From positions 45,651,854-45,715,853 of the forward strand of contig CM070520.1 in the NCBI GenBank assembly GCA_036346375.1: 64,000 nucleotides of DNA, in the 5' to 3' direction. The DNA is from Guadua angustifolia (lineage: Eukaryota > Streptophyta > Magnoliopsida > Poales > Poaceae). Of this stretch, positions 35,000-47,511 are shown piece by piece; position 1 is the first letter of the stretch, and each line of letters opens with the position of its first letter. Below the pieces are notes generated by a model. The model made no database searches. It saw only the letters and a list, made by a program, of their open reading frames with translations, and was not told where the DNA came from. The position numbers and the translations under genes were made by a program.

Positions 35000-35337
35000 T
35001 TAGGCTAGAAGAAGCACTGAAAATTAACGAAAATAGATCACGTTTCATGTAAAGCTGATGGTACTACTCTAAAACGGCGTGGAAGATGGTAGGGAAGAGA
35101 TGGTAGAGAGGATGGGCGGCGACGCCGAAGATGTTCCTAATGTAAGTCGACCAAATACTATCGACAAGTATACTTATACATATACATAGAAATCTCACAT
35201 ATACATAGAAACTTCACATATACATAGAAATTTCAAAATTCACACTAATATATTTTCAAAAAAAATAAGGTTATAAATCCACAACTAGTATGTTAGTAGT
35301 CTATTACACCAAAAGAAAGCAAAGCGATCATTCCATA
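35000..35337. other. CACTA internal non-coding region
   Basis: 35241-35332 (CACACTAATAT, then ATAAGGTTATAAATCCACAAC through AAAGAAAGCAAAG) matches 46970-47064 in the same orientation. It therefore occurs on both sides of the 35-47 kb block of insertions. No gene is seen. Confidence 0.5.
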
Positions 35338-35338
35338 T

Positions 35339-35537
35339 CAACCAAGCACGTCACCTCATGGCCGCCTCTCGGTGTGCTGGGGCGCTCTCTGGCAGCCATG
35401 CTTCTTGAACTGCGAGGCTGGTCAAGCCGGCCGGGATCTTCTCAGCAGCGTCTGGCTGGCTTGACCAGCCCTAAGTTCAAAAGCATGGTGCCAGAGAGCG
35501 TCCGACATCGAGAGATGGAGCCAAGGTGACGTGCTTG
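35339..35537. repeat. Imperfect foldback of about 200 bp, miRNA-precursor-like
   Basis: Left arm AACCAAGCACGTCACCT... pairs with right arm ...AGGTGACGTGCTTGGTT; pairing continues through GCGCTCTCTGGCA, CATGCTTCTTGAAC and GGCTGGTCAAGCC. The arms are about 85-90 bp with a short loop (about 35434-35455). CATATC before and CATATT after suggest a 5-6 bp target duplication, so it may be a small foldback transposon. GC content is well above that of its surroundings. Confidence 0.8.
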
Positions 35538-35857
35538 GTTCATATTATTTTCTCAAGTTATTAGGCTGCTTGCCTCCTTGGGCGCTTGCCTCGCTAACGA
35601 CACTGCGGTTCGGACATATACTTGTTATTATAGAGGATCATGAGGCATAGCAAGACAATGCAATATCATGAAGCACGGGTAACAACAATGCAATGTGCTA
35701 GAAACAACCAAAATTGAACATATACATTGTTATGTCCAGAAAAATGTGCACAGGTAACTACTTGCACATATACATTGTTATGTCCAACACTAAAGAAAGG
35801 TGTAAACAACAAAAAAATTTTAAATCAGACATTGATCAGGCAGGAATTAAAAGAACA

Positions 35858-36215
35858 CATGCATGATACATATACATTTGACATGATACATATACATTTC
35901 ACATTTCACATGATACATATACATTTCACATTTCAAAATTCAAAATTCACCAGAAATTAGAAAAATTCACATGATACATATACATTTGACATGATACATA
36001 TACATTTTAAACTTCACATATACATCGAAATCTCAAATATACATAGAAACTTCACATATCGTAGAAATTTCAAAATTCACCAGAAATTAGAAAAATTCAC
36101 ATGATACATATACATTTGACATGATACATATACATTTCAAACTTCACATATATATAGAAATTTCAAAATTCACGAGAAATTAGAAAAATTTGCATGATAC
36201 ATATACATTTAACAT
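35858..36215. repeat. Tandem array of ACATGATACATATACATTT units
   Basis: The 19-base word ACATGATACATATACATTT recurs about eight times. It is embedded in a larger unit of about 130 bp with CACCAGAAATTAGAAAAATTC and AACTTCACATATACAT. There is no coding potential. Confidence 0.85.
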
Positions 36216-36339
36216 GTACCAATCTCATATAAGGAAATAGCTAAATGAATTTAGCAAAAAAAATCGTGGACTAGTAGAAAATGGAAAGATTATAGATACT
36301 TTATATATACTTCACATATATAAATGAAGTTTTAGCAAT

Positions 36340-37280
36340 TGGGTCATGAGAGAGCAATAGTGCTAATAAATGAACTGCATGAGGCTCTACATCACAATAT
36401 CGCATGGTGGCTACCCAAATCCATGTGTTTCAAAAAATCAGATGGACGGAATGAGCCCTTATGTCATTATCGTGGCATCACAAACACAAACAAATCAACA
36501 TGTTTCATTAACTAGAAGGGATGCATGAACCCCTACATCACAAAAGCCATTAGAGCTACTCAAATCAATGTGTTTCATCAACTAGAAAGACTGCATAAAC
36601 CCATGCAACACAATAGCACATATTTTATTAACCGGATGGGTAACATGAGGATCTACATCACAATATCACATGGCAGCTGATCAAATCCATGTGTTTTAAA
36701 AGCCAAAAGGACTACATGAGCCCCTATGTCATCTAAGCAGCATCACAACTAGTAGGTAAATCAACGTGTTTCGTTAACAAAAAGGATTACATGTTTCATT
36801 AGCCAAAAGGACTATGAATCTATAGATAACAATAGCACACTTGGCAACCGATCAAAGCTATATATTTCATTAACCATAGACCACATGAGCCTTAGCATCA
36901 CAATTAATATCACATGGCGGCTAGCTAGTCAAATCCAAGTGTTTCAAAAACCAGATAGACTGCATAAGCACCTATGTCAAAATAGCGCATAGCAACATCA
37001 GCCAAAATGAGATGGATTGTGTGAGCCCCTATGTCACAATAGCTCATAGTAGGTGGTCAAATTTAAGTGATTCATCACCGCATGAACTCCTACGTTATGA
37101 TAGCATAATGTAGCCAGTCAAACCCAAATATTTTGTCAACCACAAGGGCTGCATGGACCTCGTCTGTCGCAAATGACACGTGAACTAGGATGGACTGCAT
37201 AAGCCTACGTACGTCACCATAGCCTGTGGCAGCTAATAAAATCCATTCATATATCCTCTTCTGATAGTGACACACTAGCC
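36340..37280. repeat. Degenerate satellite-like array, about 70-76-bp period
   Basis: Each unit repeats the pattern TGCATGAGCCCCTA.(G/A)TCACAATAGC, a CATGGC.GCT stretch, CAAATC.A(T/A)GTGTTTCA and TAACCAGAAGGA. Repeated TTTCA anchors fall near 36430, 36500, 36573, 36630, 36695, 36770, 36868 and 36940. Units are strongly diverged. Flanks match no gene. Confidence 0.75.
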
Positions 37281-37459
37281 ACTAAATTAGAGGGAGGGGG
37301 GCGAAGCGAATTTCTAAAAAATGATATGTAGTACAATTTTAACTAGTTGAAAGCGTGATCTACAAGTATGGAGCACTAATATTAGCCACATTGCTTAAGA
37401 CTCCATGCAATTCAGTGGCTCAAAGATATATAGGACTAATGGGAAAATGATGCCATAAC

Positions 37460-39693
37460 TAGGGGTGCAATCGGATCGGATATTTTCCGACCGACCGACC
37501 GACCGGATGTGTTCGGATCGGATTCGGATATTTTTCGGATTCGGATTCGGTTTCGGATACTTTATTTCGGATTCGGTTTCGGATTCGGTAGATAACTATC
37601 CGTCGGATCGGAATATTTCGAATATTTTTTCGGATATATCCGGTTTTATTTTTTCGGATATCCGGATAAGGGTCTGTGCCGCGCATTTGGAGACTTATTA
37701 CTTCAGTCTTCTTGTCTTCTTACATTCTTGAGTCTTCTAACCCTAGACTACTCCACGCCTCCACGGACCACGGCTCACCTTGACGCAGATCACGCCCGAT
37801 CGCCGCCCTCCCCGCCGCCGGGCCTCCGCCGTCGTCAGGCCTCCCCAATCGCCCTCCCGCCGTCCTGCCACCTGCTCCGCTCGTCGTCGCCGCCGCCTTG
37901 CCCTGCTGCAACCCCACCCACCCGGCGGCACCACCCCCACCACCACAATCCGCCTCAATTCTCGCCGACATTGCTCATATCCGTGTCTCCAATTCCGCCC
38001 GTGTCGCTCTTGAGGCGATGATTAAGCAAACCCCTATCCGTCACCGACTCTACCAAGGTATAATTGGTTTTTTCTTTAGCCGCCTCGCGTTCCCTCGGGC
38101 TTAATTTAGGGCTTGGATTCGATCAGTTAGTGCGGGTGTATCATTGCGGACAGCGGTTGATTTTCCGCCTTCGCGTGGAGTTTAGGATTTTCGATCAGTT
38201 GGCCGGATTCGTTGTGGGGAATTTATTGCTTTGGTTGGTTCATGCAGAAAGGTAGAAAGGTGCGGCCTTTGCGCATTTTGGTCGCTGATTTGCTTATCTG
38301 TCTGCCCGATTTGATGAACTTAGATGTGCCATCCTGTTCAAAGTAGATATGTTACCACTACAACGAAATAACATGGATTAAACTCCACCAATGCCAAATC
38401 AACTGAAGTTGAATTCATCTGCTGCTGTTAAGGAATGATATGATTGTTAGTGCATGATATGTTGTCAACGTTGGAAGCTCGCGATCACACTAGAACGAGA
38501 ATCAATATGTGAAATTCTCGAGCTTTCATTTTACGATTGGATGGCATGCATATCCATGTTGTTGAGTCTCGGTGATGGATGATTTGAATGCAGCAGTATA
38601 ATGGTGGTTGCACCTGAACATCTTCTACTGTTTAGCTGGTCTTGGGTTCTTGAGGACATAATGTATTATATATATTGTTGAAATTCTGTTGTAATTGATG
38701 GCGCTGTAGGTCTGTAGTTTTTCTACAGATTGCAATAGGTTGGTGGTTCCCCTGGGGATTGGAGGATCAAGTGCACACTTTTACCCTTTAAGCATGGTTC
38801 ACTTCTTGCCTGGTGGGAATAGGATATGGTTGATTTGTTTCAGTGGCATTCACTTTGCTTTCACTGAGTTGGCTTAGCCGATTAGTGCGCACAGATCAGA
38901 TTAACTGCAGTATTGTGTGACCGATTTTTAATGAATGGTATACTTTGTGGTTTTCCAAACCATGCTGCCAAGTGTGAATATTAATTAACTTTTGTACATA
39001 TTATGATTGATAATGATTGAGTAGAAACTGATACCTTTTCTTTTGTAGGATGAAATTATGGTGACGGCTGATAATGATTGAGTGCTCGTCGAGGAAGAGT
39101 AACTATCATCATACACTCATTATCTCTTGAGATGTTGCCAGCTTGACTTAGCCATTTCGGTCTTCGAACTCTTATATAAGATTGTGTCATTGTTTAGTCT
39201 TCTATCTATATGTCTTTATAATGTAATCCAAATATTATCAACTTGTCGTATTGTCTCTTTCATGAAAACATAGAGTTATGCAACTCATGGTCATGTTATT
39301 GACTTATCGTAATATTATTTACGTATGATTCTATGTCTCGAAACTTGTCATATGTGTATCGTTCAAATTTAGTATACTTTTCTAACTTTATTGGATTGCC
39401 CGGCAAAATAGCTTGTCAGACTGTGATAATCTTATTGCATGTTGAACTCATACATTTGGTTATTTAGTACTATATGTGTGCTTTATACGGTATCTGTTTT
39501 CGCGCGTTATCCGACAAAAATTATTCGATACCGTATCGATTCCGCTCCGTATTCGATTCGAATCCGCAACCGATATTATCCGTGCCGTATTCGTATCCGG
39601 TACTATCCGAATCCGATTTCGAATCCGACAAAAAATATGGTTAGGATATGGAAAGAGCGATATCCGACCGAATCCGATCCGATTGCACCCCTA
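37460..39693. mobile_element. hAT element with perfect 8-bp target duplication GCCATAAC
   Basis: The terminal inverted repeats are TAGGGGTGCAATCGGATCGG on the left and the exact complement CCGATCCGATTGCACCCCTA on the right. They are flanked by GCCATAAC at 37452-37459 and 39694-39701. Subterminal regions are dense in CGGAT/ATCCG words on both sides. Length is 2234 bp with no hAT transposase. The interior contains a GC-rich, gene-like block. Confidence 0.95.
37728..38056 (+). pseudogene. GC-rich exon-like segment captured in the hAT element
   Basis: One plus frame (through 37898-38056) reads ILADIAHIRVSNSARVAL, then MIKQTPIRHRLYQ, and ends at a good donor, CAAG|GTATAA, at 38056/38057. The stretch before it is Pro/Arg-rich, as in GC-rich grass first exons. 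What follows to 39050 looks intronic. This suggests a host gene 5' end taken up by the transposon. I do not recognise the gene family, and a non-coding origin is possible. Confidence 0.4.
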
Positions 39694-40076
39694 GCCATAA
39701 CTCCATGCAATTCAGATCAGTTCAACAAGAGGTGCTAATCGAATCATCTAACTGAGACCAAACCAACAAATACTAAATTCAGATCAGTGGGTTTAGTAAC
39801 TTAATTGAGCAATGCTATTCTAATCAATAACCAGCAGAATATTTTTGCTATCCAAAACAACCTGCACCCCACTGTTCTTGTCCGAAACAACCAACAGATT
39901 TATTGCATCTTATAGACTCCATTCCAATAATCAAGCACAAACCAGACAACTATATATATTACTCACTATTAGCATATCCACATTTTCAGAATCCCACATA
40001 AGGCCTCATCTACTGCACATCAACACTAATCACATAAAAAAAACACAGAACATATAATAATCTAGGTTTAATCCGA

Positions 40077-40183
40077 TATTTGCCACCCTTCAACGTGAAA
40101 ATTCGACGCCATGTACAAAAAATGCCACTCCAATGACATGATTTGTACATGGCGTCGAAGATTGAAATTGAAGAGTGGCAAAT
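40077..40183. repeat. Small foldback element, about 107 bp
   Basis: TATTTGCCACCCTTCAACGTG on the left pairs with the complement of AATTGAAGAGTGGCAAATT on the right. An inner CGACGCCATGTACAAA / TTTGTACATGGCGTCG pair is perfect over 16 bases. Confidence 0.85.
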
Positions 40184-42296
40184 TTCTAAATCTCCCTATA
40201 ATCTATGCTTGATTTATTGCCAAAGGATTGACGGGAAGGGAGGGAAGTAAAACACATTTGCGCAAAACCGAATCAATCTGCAAGGTGAACAAACATTGTA
40301 CCGTCGGACGCTGTAACATCCCAAAATTTTATTTCAAAAATAGGATAAAAATATATTTTAAATTATTATTTTTATCGGTTGTCTCAAGTTTATTTGTCTC
40401 CTCTTTATTTTCTAGATTTCTCTAGAGTTCAAAAGAAAACGACTTTTGCCTATTTTTAGAAAAACTTAAAACTATTTCCTTAAAAAAAATAAAAACCCTA
40501 TTTAAGTTGAAATTAATTTTAAAAAAATATATCACAAGGAACTTCGGTGAATTTTCCCAATATTTGTTAAAATCCTGATTTCAAAACCTTTCCAAAAGTC
40601 ACATTAATTAAAAATATAGTTTGGAGACAAAATAAAAGATTTGGTTTTGCTAAAACTATCTTATTTAATATAAATAAACCTAAGGAATTTCTCGAAATTT
40701 CCTACATTTAATCTAATTATATATTTTCTAAAGCCTTTCCAAAGCTTTAACAAAATAAAAATATATGTTGATACAAAAATAAAATATTTAGTGGTACCAA
40801 AATATTTTAATTGATCTCAAAATATCCTAATTAAACTCCTGAATTTTCTTAGAATTTTTGGGGTTGTTTTAGTATTTTCCAAATTAAAAAGATATTAAAA
40901 ACAATATAAAAATATTTACTGTACACGAATAAAATTATTATTTTATGTTATAATATTTTATTTGTGTTACTAAGGCTGTGGGTCACATTCCAAATTTTTC
41001 CAGGATTTTTGAACGGTCGTTTGATATTTATTTCGATTTTATTAGTGATATTTAGTAATTCGGATTAAATAAACAGTAACAGCTACAGTAACTCCGGTAG
41101 TTTTCAATCATAACTTCGGTGAGCATTTTTTGATGATCCGTTGGTCCGATCGCCCTATAAATTGAACCACAATTTTCTACGTGTGTTCCCTTTACAACCC
41201 AATTGGAATTTTCCCCATCCAAGTTCTAGATCTCCCTGTGTAAGCCATTCTTTTCAACTCCGGTGAAAATTTCGATGAGTTCTCCTGGTCACTCCCGATT
41301 TTCTTTTGATCTAACATTTTACCAGAGCTTCCTCTTGCTGTTCTCTACATCCAGTAAAATCAAATTTTGCAAAAGCCTACCGGAGCACCTTCGGCCACCG
41401 ATTTCTTTCCCAACTCCGGCGAGCTTTTCCCGTTGATCCATTGCTCTTTTGTAGCTGAGAATTGAACCCTAGACGCCTCTCCTCATTCCCCACATCATAC
41501 TCAAAGGTCAGCATCAGAATCGTAACGGAGCTCCCTCGGTAAGCCTTCTTCCCCAACTTTGGTGAGAACTTCGGCGAGCTCTACCGGGCGTTTTCGAACT
41601 CCGTTCATCCTCAAATTTCTTGTGGAGCACCCCATGATGGTTGCAACACCCCTGTGAAACAGTTTTGGAGAATTCCAAACAGAGCACCGCCGGCGCAACG
41701 TGCAGTCCGCGCCGCCCCCCACGTCGACCTGTTTTGGCGTCACGTTCCTTGTCGGCTCGTCGCGATTTTTGGTGATACACCTATGTCACAGCGTGCTCTA
41801 TAGTACCCTCTGTCTCCCTTTCAAATTTTGTGCAATTTGGTTCATGGAATCAAAAGTTACGGCCACCCAAAGATCAAATTTTGCCGGAGGCTGTTCTCCC
41901 TCGTGTTTGCGAGTTTGGCTGTGAAATTTTTATGGTAGACTCTTTTTGATGTCCCCTTCATGGTGATCACCCTAACCCATGGTGTTGACCTCGTGATTTT
42001 GCGCAGAAAATTCTTTTCTCCGATCAGACTGCGTTGCGGACAACCGAAAACTTCTTTGAGCGTTCCCCGTTGATCCAAAAGGTAAAACTCAGATCCGTTC
42101 ACGTCATATTGTGCCAAATGATCCCAGATAGCTCTCTATAAAATTTGGTTAGGTTTCATGCGGTATCTTAATAGTTATGATCGTTTGATCTATTAGCTCC
42201 GGGAGCCGTTCATGGGCAGTTTGTGATCAATCCGATGGGTCGCTGCCAAATCTGGTAATATTGTTGAGTTCGTCTCGTTGTGTTCTACGTGTTGGA

Positions 42297-44506
42297 CACT
42301 TCCCCTTTGCTGTTGCATCTACCGAAATTCTTTTTATTCGTCGCCGCCGCCTTTTGCCGCCGCCGCGCGTCGTCTTGTGCCGCCAATCATTTTGGTTTGT
42401 CGTGGCCATGCCATTGTGTCCAGTAGATCATTATTCCCTATTTTGCCCATCGGTGAAGTTCATTCGATTCCCGATTGTCGTCAAAGCCATATTATAGTAT
42501 CTACCCGTTGTCTTTTGTCGTTGCGTTGCGATATGTGTACTTTGCAGATCACAAATCAAATTTGAGCCATGTCATGATGTTGCTGCCCTACCATTGTACC
42601 GATGGTCGCCACCTTGTAATCTCATATGTGTTCTGTTAACGCTTCACCTTCACGTTAACGTTCCGCCGTTAACGTTTCGCCGTTAGCGTTCCATCGTTAA
42701 CGTTCCGTCGTTAACATTTCGCCGTTAACGTTCCATCGTTAACGTTCCGCTATTAACGTTTCGTCGTTAACATTCCGCCGTTAACGCTTTGCTCTCATCG
42801 TATCGCTGTCATCGCATGGGTGCATGCAAGTGAAAGCCCTAATGTGATGTCCTTACCTTTTCTATCACCTTACTATGATCTAGCCCATCGCATTGAGTTC
42901 AGCCTCGTATTGCTGTCATCACCGCCTCGTCGTCGTCGAGTCCCGTCTTCGATGTAAGACTAAATTCCGGATCGAACCGTAGTGGATGTCGATCCCATCC
43001 ATCCTTGTCTTATCCTTGAAAATCTAATATGCCATTAACCTAGAATTCATTCGTGGTCTTAGTCGATAGACCATTAGCCATATGTTATATTCTTGTGCTA
43101 GACCTAGTCTATCAGTCTATCTTTCTTTTGGTTGACTGTGTCGTTCGATCAATGAAAATCAACCTCGAGCATCTGCTTTGTTCATGGCGAACTAACGTAA
43201 CTTCGTGGACCCGGTCTATAGATCGAGATTCCATATGACAACGGCTATCTAATCAAGATAATAACTTCGGAAGAAATATTCTTCGAAATATTATTCTTTC
43301 TTTCCCGATTATTAATCTTTCTCTTGATTGTATTTTAAAAGCGTTCTCTTTTGTGTAATCATCGACCTAATCCATTCAAGTTCCTAATTTCATCTAAGCC
43401 GTTGTGCCCAATGCTATTCGTTCTTAATTTGGAGTTTACTTGATTTGCTTTTTGAGTTTTGTTGTATTTGTGCTTGTTTATCGTTAGACACTTCCCCTTT
43501 GCTGTTGCATCTACCGAAATTCCTTTTATTCATCGGCCGCCGCCTTTTGCCGCAGCCGCGCGTCGTCTTGTGCCGCCAATCATTTTGGTTTGTCGTGGCC
43601 ATGCCATTATGTCCAGTAGATCATTATTCCCTATTTTGCCCATCAGTGAAGTTCATTTGATTCTCGGTTGCCGTCAAAGCCATATTCTAGTATCTACCCG
43701 TCGTCTTTTGTCGTTGCGTCACGATATATGTACTTCGCAAATCGCAAATCAAATTTGAGCCATGTCATGTCGTCGCTGCCCTACCATTGTACTGATGGTC
43801 GCCACCTTGTAATCTCATAAGTGTTCTGTTAACGCTTCACTTTCGCCGTTAACGTCCCATCGTTAATGTTTCGTCGTTAACGTCTCGTCGTTAACGCTTT
43901 GCTCTCATCACATGTGTGCATGCAAGTAAAGGTCCTAGTGCGATGTCATCATCTTTTCTATCGCCTTGATGTGATCTAGCCCTATCACATTGAGTTTAGC
44001 CCCGTCTTCTTATCATCGCCGTCTTGTCATCATCGAGCCTTTCCATCGATCTATGACTGAACCCCTTATTGAATCACAGTGGATGTTGAACCCACTTGTC
44101 CTTGTCATAACCTTGTACTCATATCTAATCTGTCAGTCTATCTTTCTTTTGTTTGACTGTGTATCTACTTAGTCTACACTGTGCCTGAGTCTAGTTCATC
44201 GTGAACTAACATATCTTCGTGGACCCGGTCTATGGATCGAGAGCCATATGTCATTGTCTGTCTAATCAAGATAGCAACTTCAAAGAAAATATTCTTCGAA
44301 ATGTTATTCCTTCTTTCCCATTTATTAATCTTTCTCTTCAGTGTATTTTCCGAAAGCCATTCTCTTTTGTCTAATCATCGACCTAATCCATTCAAGTTCC
44401 TAATTTCATCTAAGCCGTTGTGCCCAATGCTATTCGTTCTTAATTTGGAGTTACTTGATTTGCCTTTTGAGTTTTGCTGTATTTGTGTTTGTTTATCGTT
44501 AGACGC
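42297..44506. repeat. Tandem duplication inside the solo LTR, 1192-bp offset
   Basis: ACACTTCCCCTTTGCTGTTG begins at 42296 and 43488, and GCCGTTGTGCCCAATGCTAT recurs near 43397 and 44413. The second copy is about 1.0 kb, having lost part of the GTTAACG array. The solo LTR at 53597-58472 has a single copy. Confidence 0.88.
42636..42790. repeat. GTTAACG minisatellite
   Basis: About ten head-to-tail units of consensus CCGTTAACGTTYCRT, 14-15 bp, each with the HpaI-type palindrome GTTAAC. Shorter arrays of the same unit occur at 43827-43890 and 55918-56048. Confidence 0.9.
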
Positions 44507-46136
44507 GTTGTCGGAAGTCGCTCGAAGGAGCTAAGGATCAAGCAAGCGGAGATTGAAAATCGAGGATCAAGGATCGAAGATAAAGAGTAAAGAATAATAA
44601 AAATTGCAAGGGCTAGGCAAGTTATGCTTTGATCATGTTGAACCTACTTTCGAAAATTATATTGATTCAAATTATTGCATGCTAATTTAATAGAATTGGT
44701 TTTGAATAAATTCTTGGATTAGTTAAATGCCTAGTTGTTGTATGCCACCTTGTCGTATATAATTGTAGGCCATGAATTCTTTGTCACCCTAGGTTGTGGA
44801 TTAATATTTGGACATTAATAATTTGCCAATATGGGTTAATTAGACCGTATGTAGTGTGCTTAGCCCTGCCACGTAGATTGGTCATGATTTTGGAATATTA
44901 AAGTTAATGTTGACTTAATGAGATATGGAATGTGTTTTTGAGAATGTGACATGTGTTATTGAGTTGATGATGTACGTGGTGCATGGTAAAGGACTGGGGT
45001 GGGAAAATGATTTAGGCGAGGCAAGTGGCAAGATTGTTTCGGTGGGCCAAGAGTGGCAATTAGGCGGTGCATTTGGTTTATGACATGTTGATGTGATGAA
45101 CTTTTGGTTAGTCTTGCCTCGGTCAACTAAAGACTTAACCTTGCGAGCCTTTGACTGAGTCATTCATACAACCACAAGTTAGGAATGGGACGGACCTAGG
45201 TGAGTAAATTGTGAAATATATTCTTGATGCTTGTCGTGGTGGAGTGAGTCACAGGTGTCTGGTAGTAAAACTCACAGGCGCAAGAGGAGAACCTGTTGTG
45301 GAGGTGTATCCTTGATGTTGAAACCTTAGCGAGGCGTCTTGGGTTTAGACGGATCTTTGAAAAGGCTTTGTTATGATTGCTCATTCGCATACTCTAGTAT
45401 GGCGATTCACGGCTGACATGGTGAGTTGATTATATCTTGTGGGTAAAGTGTATAACCTCTGCAGAGTGTACAACCTATTCGAATAGCCGTGCTCATGGTA
45501 TTGAGCATTGCTCGGGGATTACAGTCAAGGGTTAGATTTTGATAAAAATGAGGTTGGGAATTGGACAATGTGATATGGAAATTGGTTAAGGATGAGAAAT
45601 GCTTTACTTAAGAATGATTACAAAATTTATTATGGGTATTATTTGTTTTACTGCTTTTCTATCTACTATGATTATTTGTGAATGCTGCTTTAATGCAAAA
45701 GAACCATTCAGCCATTCCTTTGGAATAAGCCATGCATGTAGTAATAGAATTGCATTCTGTGCATGACTTGTTGAGTACGGTGTGTACAAATCATCAGATG
45801 AGAAGATGACTACAACTTCGAAGGAGGAGAAGTTCCACGAGGAGGCGAATATCTAGGAGTTGAACCTTGTCAGTTGCCTGTGGCATATTAGTGGGATTCA
45901 CCAACGTTCTTCATTCCACTGCTGTTCGTTTTACTTTGAGTTGAAGCCATCTAGGCGTCACAATTGTAAGTTGACCATAAGGTTGTTCAACATGTTATAT
46001 TAAAAGATGAATTCTTTATTTGTTATTCCATTGTGTATGATTGTGATATTCATCTTTGTTAGCTGTGGGCACCGACTCTTGATCCTGGGACTAGTCTTTG
46101 AAAACAGAGAGGTTTCGGATTTGGTCGGGTCCGACA

Positions 46137-46451
46137 GATGCGAGGAGGACGGCAGCAAGGTCATCGGTGGCGGTGAGGAGGACAGCGGTAGGGTTGTCAG
46201 AGGCGCGCTCAGGGTCTATGGAGGTGAGGAGGACGGTTGGAGACGACGGCGGCACGCGTGGGATCGTCGGAGGCGAGGAGGACGGCGGTGCACGTGGGGT
46301 CGTCGTAGGCGAGGGCGGGAAGGTAGCGGTGGTGCGCGGGCAAGAACTCGAAGTTGGGGAAGAACACGGGCGGGAGGAGCAGAAATTGGGAAAGAGGAAG
46401 TCTCGATTGAATACACCAACCGGTACTGATTAAAATTATTTTCCAACAATC
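46137..46451 (-). mobile_element. GC-rich CACTA subterminal fragment
   Basis: The region repeats GAGGAGGACGGC(A/G)G units and ends ACCAACCGGTACTGAT at 46417-46432, the same subterminal motif as at 31254-31332. Several overlapping frames are open on both strands through simple GC-rich repeats; none is convincing. Confidence 0.45.
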
Positions 46452-46993
46452 TAATAAAATAAGATTACTAGCCATTTATAAATTCCTTTTATAGTTTCTA
46501 CAATTCAACAATAATATTGAAAATTTATATATTCTTTAGAATATTATTTTATAAACTTCTAATATAAATTAAAATTATAAAAATTATAAGAAATAAAGTA
46601 ATTTTTGCACTCTTATAATTCTAATGCAAATTTTCACATTGTTACATAAATTCAATTATTGCTTCTTTGCTTAATAAAAATAATAAATCATTCTTATTCC
46701 ACACTAAAATGATTTTCAAAAAAGCAAAATAAGATTACTAGTCATTTATAAATTCCTTTTATAGTTTCTACAATTCAACAATAATTTTGAAAATTAATAT
46801 ATTCTTTAGCATATTATTTTATAAACTTCTAATATAAATTAAAATTATGAAAAATTATAAGAAATAAAGTAATTTTTGCTCTCTTATAATTCTAATGCAA
46901 AGTTTCACCTTGTTACATAAATTCAATTATTGTTTCTTTGCTTAATAAAAATAATAAATCATTCTTATTCCACACTAAAATGATTTTCAAAAA
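46452..46993. repeat. Two-copy tandem repeat, about 270-bp period
   Basis: AAATAAGATTACTAG(C/T)CATT begins at about 46456 and 46727. Both copies run through TTCTACAATTCAACAATAAT and end with ATTCTTATTCCACACTAAAATG, differing at a handful of bases. Confidence 0.92.
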
Positions 46994-47064
46994 AATAAAA
47001 TAAGGTTATTAATACACAACAAGTATGTTAGTAGTCTATTACACCAAAAGAAAGCAAAGTGATC

Positions 47065-47511
47065 CGTCCATGGACACATGGCATCAATTTAGTAGCATGG
47101 GAACACGATGAGACAAGATTTAACGTGAAAAAAAAAACTAAGTATCCATGGTGACGAAAACTAAAATTTGAAGGAGCGAGCTAGCTAACTTCTAACAAGG
47201 AGTATACAACATGGTTGGACTTATTTGCTAACATACTTTGTTTTTACAAGCGATCCTTGATTATGATCATAGCGTACGTATAGAGATTTCTCTGTATCAT
47301 TAGAAACTAATGTCTCGTCCTTTGTGAAAGGAGGCAGCTCATCGAGGCGATTATACTCTTCTTCATCCGTGCGCTCTCAACTCCAACAATCCTTCTTTTA
47401 CGGAAGAACCACGTGGCGCCTTGGTTGATCGCTCTTGCTAGTCTTCTCCTTACGCTTTATGTTTTCGGTAGACTTGTCATTCTGCTTCTTGCTTTTAGTA
47501 GGCTTGTCCTT
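47065..47511. other. CACTA downstream region without a recognised gene
   Basis: Short overlapping frames only. It lies 3' of the DUF4216-like segment on the minus strand. Confidence 0.4.

Larger units (their letters stand above)
40312..46136 (+). mobile_element. Very long solo LTR (5.8 kb) with internal duplication
   Basis: Starts TGTAACATCCCAAAATTTT and ends GGTCGGGTCCGACA, flanked by GACGC (40307-40311) and GATGC (46137-46141), four of five matching. It is collinear with the LTR at 53597-58472 and, at its 3' end, with the Tekay-element LTRs at 48448 and 61510. It is longer than 53597-58472 because 42297-43488 is duplicated as 43489-44506. There is no gag or pol, so it is a solo LTR. Short frames inside (41501-41924, 42261-42565, 43445-43758) repeat with the LTR copies and are not genes. 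Confidence 0.85.

Noticed and set aside
35858..37280. CRISPR-like direct repeats
   Set aside because: Repeats are diverged, with no constant spacer length, in a plant nuclear context; they are tandem satellite-type arrays.
46007..46475. Gly/Arg-rich frames, 77-140 codons
   Set aside because: GC-rich GAGGAGGACGG repeats open on several frames of both strands at once; not gene-like.
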